A stretch of DNA of 18,039 nucleotides from DUOJ01 sp041676265. GTDB taxonomy: Bacteria; Spirochaetota; Spirochaetia; Sphaerochaetales; Sphaerochaetaceae. A program made the translations under genes and the position numbers. The notes beneath the pieces were generated by a model. The model saw nothing but the letters and a program-made list of their open reading frames with translations. It was not told the origin of the DNA and searched no databases. Shown here piece after piece: positions 15,183 to 18,039 of this stretch. The stretch is taken from contig JBAYSE010000020.1 of the NCBI GenBank assembly GCA_041676265.1, forward strand, positions 1 to 18,039, read 5' to 3'. Every line of letters starts with the position of its first letter. The first letter of the stretch is position 1.

Positions 15183-16407
15183 TCAATTGCCTTCCAAGAA
15201 TGGTGTTCCTAGGCTTGGCTTTGCCCCTAATTTACCTATCCTGTAATAATTATCGAGCCTAATATTTTTGTGAATTTTAAACTCTTGGGCACTGAAATAC
15301 TGGCTGGAACCATCATCTGCTTTTTCACAAAACCAAATCATATCACGTCTCATGTAGTCCAATTCCATCAGATATTGAGCATGCGTTGTTGCTATAATTT
15401 GAGAATCTTGAGAGTTGATTAAAAACACTTTAAGTAAAAAGGTGACTAAATCAGGGTGTAGAGAAGTTTCAAGTTCGTCAATTGATGCAACGTGCGCTGA
15501 GGTAATGAGCTTCCTTAATACGCCCCCGATTCTATAATAACGCTGGGTTCCTTCTGATTCTTCAGTGCTCGCTAATTTAAAAGAGCCTTTAGGGGTTTCG
15601 TGACTGAAATAAAGTTCATTTCGTTCAATCTCTTCAAAATCTTTTTCATCAACCGGTTCTACTATTTTTTTTACTTCAAATGCTGTTATCTGGAAATCTG
15701 CCTTGCGTATCAATTGGAGAAGGATCTCTTTGTCTTCACCATTTTTTAAGGTTTGTGACATGCTCCAATGACGTAATAAGGTATTAGGTCCGATGAGAGG
15801 TAAAAGAGTGGTTCTAAAGTAGGTTACCACGCCATTTAAGACTTCATTAGCGACGTTTGTCCTTTGATATGCGTATAGGACAGTATTGTTCTCTAGTGTA
15901 TTACCTACAATAAAATTTTTATCGTCAGCTGATAACTCAGCTTTGAGTCCAAAAGTAATTCTGGAGATCTGCTTAGCTGAATCTCCAGTTCGGTTAAATA
16001 TTGAAGCTTTACGCCCCTCAGGCCAAAAATCGAGGGTTTCGCTGTGGATGTGTTGGTTGTTTAATACAACTTGGTAATGGTACTTAATTTTGTTGATATA
16101 GAATATTAGGGAGAACTCACCAGGTAACTTTAAAGTTTCTTCATCGAATTTAAAGGGTATGAATCCTATCTCTTTATCTTTTGTCTCTTGGCCGTCAATT
16201 ACGAGAGTACGTAAAAAATCAAGTGCTAAAAATAGGTTGGTTTTGCCAGACGCATTATGGCCGTATAAAACAGACAGTTTTAAAAGCTTTACCGATTTAT
16301 TCATATCCACACAGAGAAACTCTTCGGCTCCACTTTCAAGCAGTGAAACTAATCGTCTGTTTTTCTTTTATAGATTTAAAATTTTTCACTGAAAATTCTT
16401 GTATCAT
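15183..16407 (-). pseudogene. AAA15-family ATPase, frameshifted near the N terminus
   Basis: The main open frame (16310 down to 15183, 375 residues from a GTG) is an AAA15/ABC-type ATPase (COG1106-like): Walker A GHNASGKT, a signature-like SEGTQRYY, Walker B ASIDELETSLHP and an H-loop TTHAQYLM. The family's first strand is missing from it but is found just upstream in another frame: ATG at 16407 encodes MIQEFSVKNFKSIKEKQ and then reaches TGA at 16338-16336. Removing one T at GCTTGA restores a continuous protein of about 407 residues, the usual family size. An AAGGG ribosome-like site precedes the ATG. The gene is AT-richer than its neighbours. Relatives act in phage defence with a RloB/TOPRIM partner, but no partner is present, so function is open. 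The break may be a mutation, a sequencing error or, less likely, +1 recoding; internal initiation at the GTG could still give a P-loop protein. Confidence 0.85.
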
Positions 16408-16421
16408 GGTTTTATTACCCT

Positions 16422-16586
16422 TTTACGTATAATAATTACCGTAAACCCTTTATAAAATGACTTTACGGCAATTACAAGTATTATTTTGTCCAAAAATACT
16501 TCTGATAATCGTCTTGTTAAGTTTGAATTTATAACTAATTGATTTAGGCTAAAAGAAAAATTCATCCAGCCTTTACCCCTCGTAAA
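16422..16586. repeat. cluster of TTTACG/CGTAAA boxes in the divergent AT-rich gap
   Basis: TTTACG or its complement occurs at 16422-16427, 16440-16445, 16462-16467 and 16581-16586. Two copies are part of a 7-bp inverted repeat, CCGTAAA (16439-16445) with TTTACGG (16462-16468), 16 bases apart. This spacing and symmetry resemble a dimeric regulator site. The boxes lie within the upstream region of the AAA-ATPase gene and the lipid-kinase gene. No binding protein can be named. Confidence 0.35.
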
Positions 16587-16597
16587 AGAGTTTTTTT
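16571..16597 (+). terminator. orphan terminator-like hairpin
   Basis: TTTAC pairs with GTAAA around a CCCTC loop, and within 3 bases of the stem comes AGTTTTTTT (seven T). It has the form of an intrinsic terminator on the + strand, but the stem is only about 5-6 bp with a bulge. No + strand gene lies upstream in this gap, so it would end either a short untranslated transcript or readthrough antisense to the ATPase gene. Confidence 0.3.
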
Positions 16598-16599
16598 AA

Positions 16600-16628
16600 T
16601 TGAATAGCTCAAGTAAATAGGATATGCT
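16600..16628 (+). promoter_or_regulatory. putative promoter of the lipid-kinase gene
   Basis: TTGAAT (16600-16605) and TATGCT (16623-16628) are separated by 17 bases, each with 4 of 6 consensus bases. Transcription would start about 30 bases before the ATG, leaving room for the AAGGA ribosome site. Confidence 0.45.
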
Positions 16629-16665
16629 ATCTTCTTGATTGATACTAAGTTAAAAGGAATTGCAT

Positions 16666-17613
16666 ATGGGCACATCATCTCCCCTATTTATTGTCTTAAA
16701 TCCGAATGCGGCCAAAGGGGGGGCTCTCCAACACCGCCAAGCTATTGAGAACTATTTCTTAAGTCGAAATATAGAATTCGTTTTAGCCCTAACCGAATGT
16801 CGGGCAGATGGTATTCGTCTGGCTAAAGAAGCCACTATTAAGGGCTTTAAGACAATTATTGCAGCCGGAGGGGACGGAACTCTCAACGAAATTGTTGACG
16901 GCATTACCAGGGCAATACGGGAGAAGAACTTGAGCTTTGAAGAGGCTCCCGTTGTGGGGCAAATCCCTATCGGACGGGGCAATGACTTTGCCTTTGTTGC
17001 CAAGATTCCCCAAAAACTGGAAGAAGCTTGCCAATTGATCTTAGATGGACGGTGGCTCCCCACCGATTATGGTGAGCTGTTTGGCGGGATTTTTCCTCAT
17101 GGCCGCTGTTTTGTCAACGGTGTGGGCATTGGGGTAGAACCACAGGTCAATTTCATTGCCACCGATTTTAAAAGAATCAGCGGGATGCTCAGCTACCTGG
17201 TAGCTTTCCTCAAGATACTGCGCAACTTTCCCACTCCTATGAAGCTGAAGGTTGTAGGGGACAACAATAAAGAGCAAATATTATCACAGCAGTTTTCAAT
17301 CTGTAATGGACGGAGAATGGGGTCTGCTTTTTTAATGGCGCCCGACTCCGTGATTGACGACGGACTGCTGAATGTTGTCTATGCCAATCGGCCAATCAAA
17401 AAGAGGGCAATCCTGTACTATGTACTGAAATTCTTCGCAGGGACACAACTGAAAACCGACCGATTCTCCCAGTTTTTAACCACACAGATTAGCGTGGAAG
17501 CTGATGGGGATGTGATGGCTATCCATTGTGACGGGGAAGAAGTTTCACGAGGCTGTTCCTCTTTAACGGTCAAAGTTTTCCCTAAACAGTTAAAAGTTAT
17601 CAGAAAAATGTAG
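16666..17613 (+). CDS. diacylglycerol-kinase-family lipid kinase (YegS/BmrU-like)
   Basis: This is a 315-residue member of the DAGK catalytic-domain family, which phosphorylates diacylglycerol or related lipids with ATP at the membrane. Characteristic motifs are FIVLNPNAAKGGAL at the N terminus, AAGGDGTLNEIVDGI (glycine-rich nucleotide loop) and IPIGRGNDFA, where most members have G(T/S)GNDFA. The C-terminal beta-sandwich shows DDGLLNV and VEADGDVM. There is no membrane segment; such kinases associate peripherally. The open frame can be extended to a TTG at 16660, but the ATG at 16666 has AAGGA 7 bases upstream and is the better start. The lipid substrate cannot be decided from sequence: the family includes DgkB-like and YegS-like enzymes. 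Confidence 0.92.
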   Translation: MGTSSPLFIVLNPNAAKGGALQHRQAIENYFLSRNIEFVLALTECRADGIRLAKEATIKGFKTIIAAGGDGTLNEIVDGITRAIREKNLSFEEAPVVGQIPIGRGNDFAFVAKIPQKLEEACQLILDGRWLPTDYGELFGGIFPHGRCFVNGVGIGVEPQVNFIATDFKRISGMLSYLVAFLKILRNFPTPMKLKVVGDNNKEQILSQQFSICNGRRMGSAFLMAPDSVIDDGLLNVVYANRPIKKRAILYYVLKFFAGTQLKTDRFSQFLTTQISVEADGDVMAIHCDGEEVSRGCSSLTVKVFPKQLKVIRKM

Positions 17614-17620
17614 TGATTAT

Positions 17621-17649
17621 TTGACTAATGCCTTAAGCCGTTGTATTGT
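17621..17649 (+). promoter_or_regulatory. putative promoter of the glycosidase-like gene
   Basis: TTGACT (17621-17626, 5 of 6 consensus) and TATTGT (17644-17649, 4 of 6) are separated by 17 bases. They lie 50 bases before the next start codon and just after the lipid-kinase stop, suggesting separate transcription of the last gene. No terminator was seen between the two genes. Confidence 0.5.
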
Positions 17650-17699
17650 TTATAGTGCATGTTTCTGTATTTTTTTCCTAATATTTTGATAAGGAGTCA

Positions 17700-18039
17700 A
17701 TGTTGATTAAAGATATGGTGCCATCAGTACACTTTTACGATCAAGATTTTGTCGATATGTACGATAGGACGTGGGTTTGGATTGATGAGTATTGGTCGCA
17801 TGGGACCAAAGAGAATGGCCATAGTGGAAATTACCTCAGTTATCCCGAACAGGAGACCTTTAACCAGTTCTATTCATGTCTGACAGCGCTCTTCTTGGTC
17901 TACAGTAATCAAGCTTATTCTCCGTATCCGTTAATTGACTTCTTTTACAACAAACAGGAGGAGTCGGGGGCTATCCGTAGCGACTACTCGATTAAAGATG
18001 GCTCAATTCACCTCCCCAAAGATAACCCCGAGGGAGTCA
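17700..18039 (+). CDS. N-terminal part of a probable (alpha/alpha)6-barrel glycoside hydrolase (3' end outside window)
   Basis: An ATG at 17700, with AAGGAG 5 bases upstream, opens a frame of 113 codons that runs off the window end. The sequence is rich in aromatic residues: HFYDQDFVDMYDRTWVWI, then LIDFFYNKQEESGAIRSDY and a final DNPEGV. This pattern, especially the QEE.GAIR and NPEG segments, resembles the six-hairpin glycosidases related to trehalase, GH63 and mannosylglycerate hydrolase. The catalytic acids would lie mostly beyond the window, so the substrate cannot be given. There is no signal peptide in the visible part, which suggests a cytoplasmic enzyme. Family placement rests on remembered similarity and is tentative. 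Confidence 0.6.
   Translation, partial: MLIKDMVPSVHFYDQDFVDMYDRTWVWIDEYWSHGTKENGHSGNYLSYPEQETFNQFYSCLTALFLVYSNQAYSPYPLIDFFYNKQEESGAIRSDYSIKDGSIHLPKDNPEGV

Noticed and set aside
16336..16341. Programmed +1 frameshift of the prfB type
   Set aside because: The GCT-TGA shape fits loosely, but there is no CTT slippery codon and no SD-like element just upstream. A mutation or error is more likely, so I kept this only as a test in the findings.
16660..16665. TTG start two codons upstream for the lipid kinase
   Set aside because: The ATG at 16666 has AAGGA at proper spacing; TTG at 16660 would be too close to it.
17614..17699. Intrinsic terminator after the lipid-kinase gene, from the T run at about 17671-17677
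   Set aside because: The T run is present, but no stem-loop could be paired just before it.
1..18039. CRISPR arrays, tRNA or rRNA genes, insertion sequences
   Set aside because: No regularly spaced repeats, no cloverleaf-like segment and no transposase-like protein or terminal inverted repeats were seen on either strand.

Overview
This window looks like the origin-proximal part of a spirochaete chromosome (Spirochaetota, perhaps a Treponema- or Sphaerochaeta-like lineage; no species can be named). The grounds are the order gyrB-gyrA-nfu-parA-parB, a cyclophilin-FKBP fusion of a kind known from spirochaetes, a TraB-family membrane protein, a spirochaete-like YegS-type lipid kinase and a tryptophan in the usual PL(R/K)GK motif of GyrB. 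Almost everything is housekeeping. Genes are tightly packed, and no stretch longer than 300 bases lacks a gene.

Bases 1-3129 hold the 3' part of gyrB and a complete gyrA. A 10-bp-stem hairpin closes this unit. Directly after it lies a perfect parS site (3161-3176), then a convergent nfu-type Fe-S scaffold gene. Divergent from nfu is a compact + strand operon of parA, parB, a dual-domain peptidyl-prolyl isomerase and radA (3496-7505), with junctions from an 11-bp overlap to a 15-bp gap. The window therefore contains a whole ParABS chromosome-segregation module: ATPase, CTP-dependent clamp and centromere-like site.

Bases 7609-10965 hold a TraB-family membrane protein (-), a LysO-type lysine exporter (+, possibly leaderless), an unrecognised 139-residue protein (-) and a YgjP-like zinc metalloprotease (+), with several short convergent overlaps. 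Bases 10962-15041 are a - strand cluster transcribed MATE exporter, nagA, pepD (nagA to pepD 16 bp apart), which may serve export and amino-sugar or peptide recycling.

Bases 15183-16407 hold an AT-richer AAA15-family ATPase on the - strand. It is broken near its N terminus by a one-base frameshift and is the most plausible accessory, possibly acquired, element. The 258-bp AT-rich gap before the next gene has four TTTACG/CGTAAA boxes and an orphan terminator-like hairpin. The window ends with a diacylglycerol-kinase-like lipid kinase (+) and the start of a protein resembling (alpha/alpha)6-barrel glycosidases.

No clear new multi-gene system was found. The points most worth checking are the parS site, unusual residues at both quinolone-pocket positions of gyrase, the frameshifted ATPase with its boxed upstream region, and the possible leaderless start of lysO.
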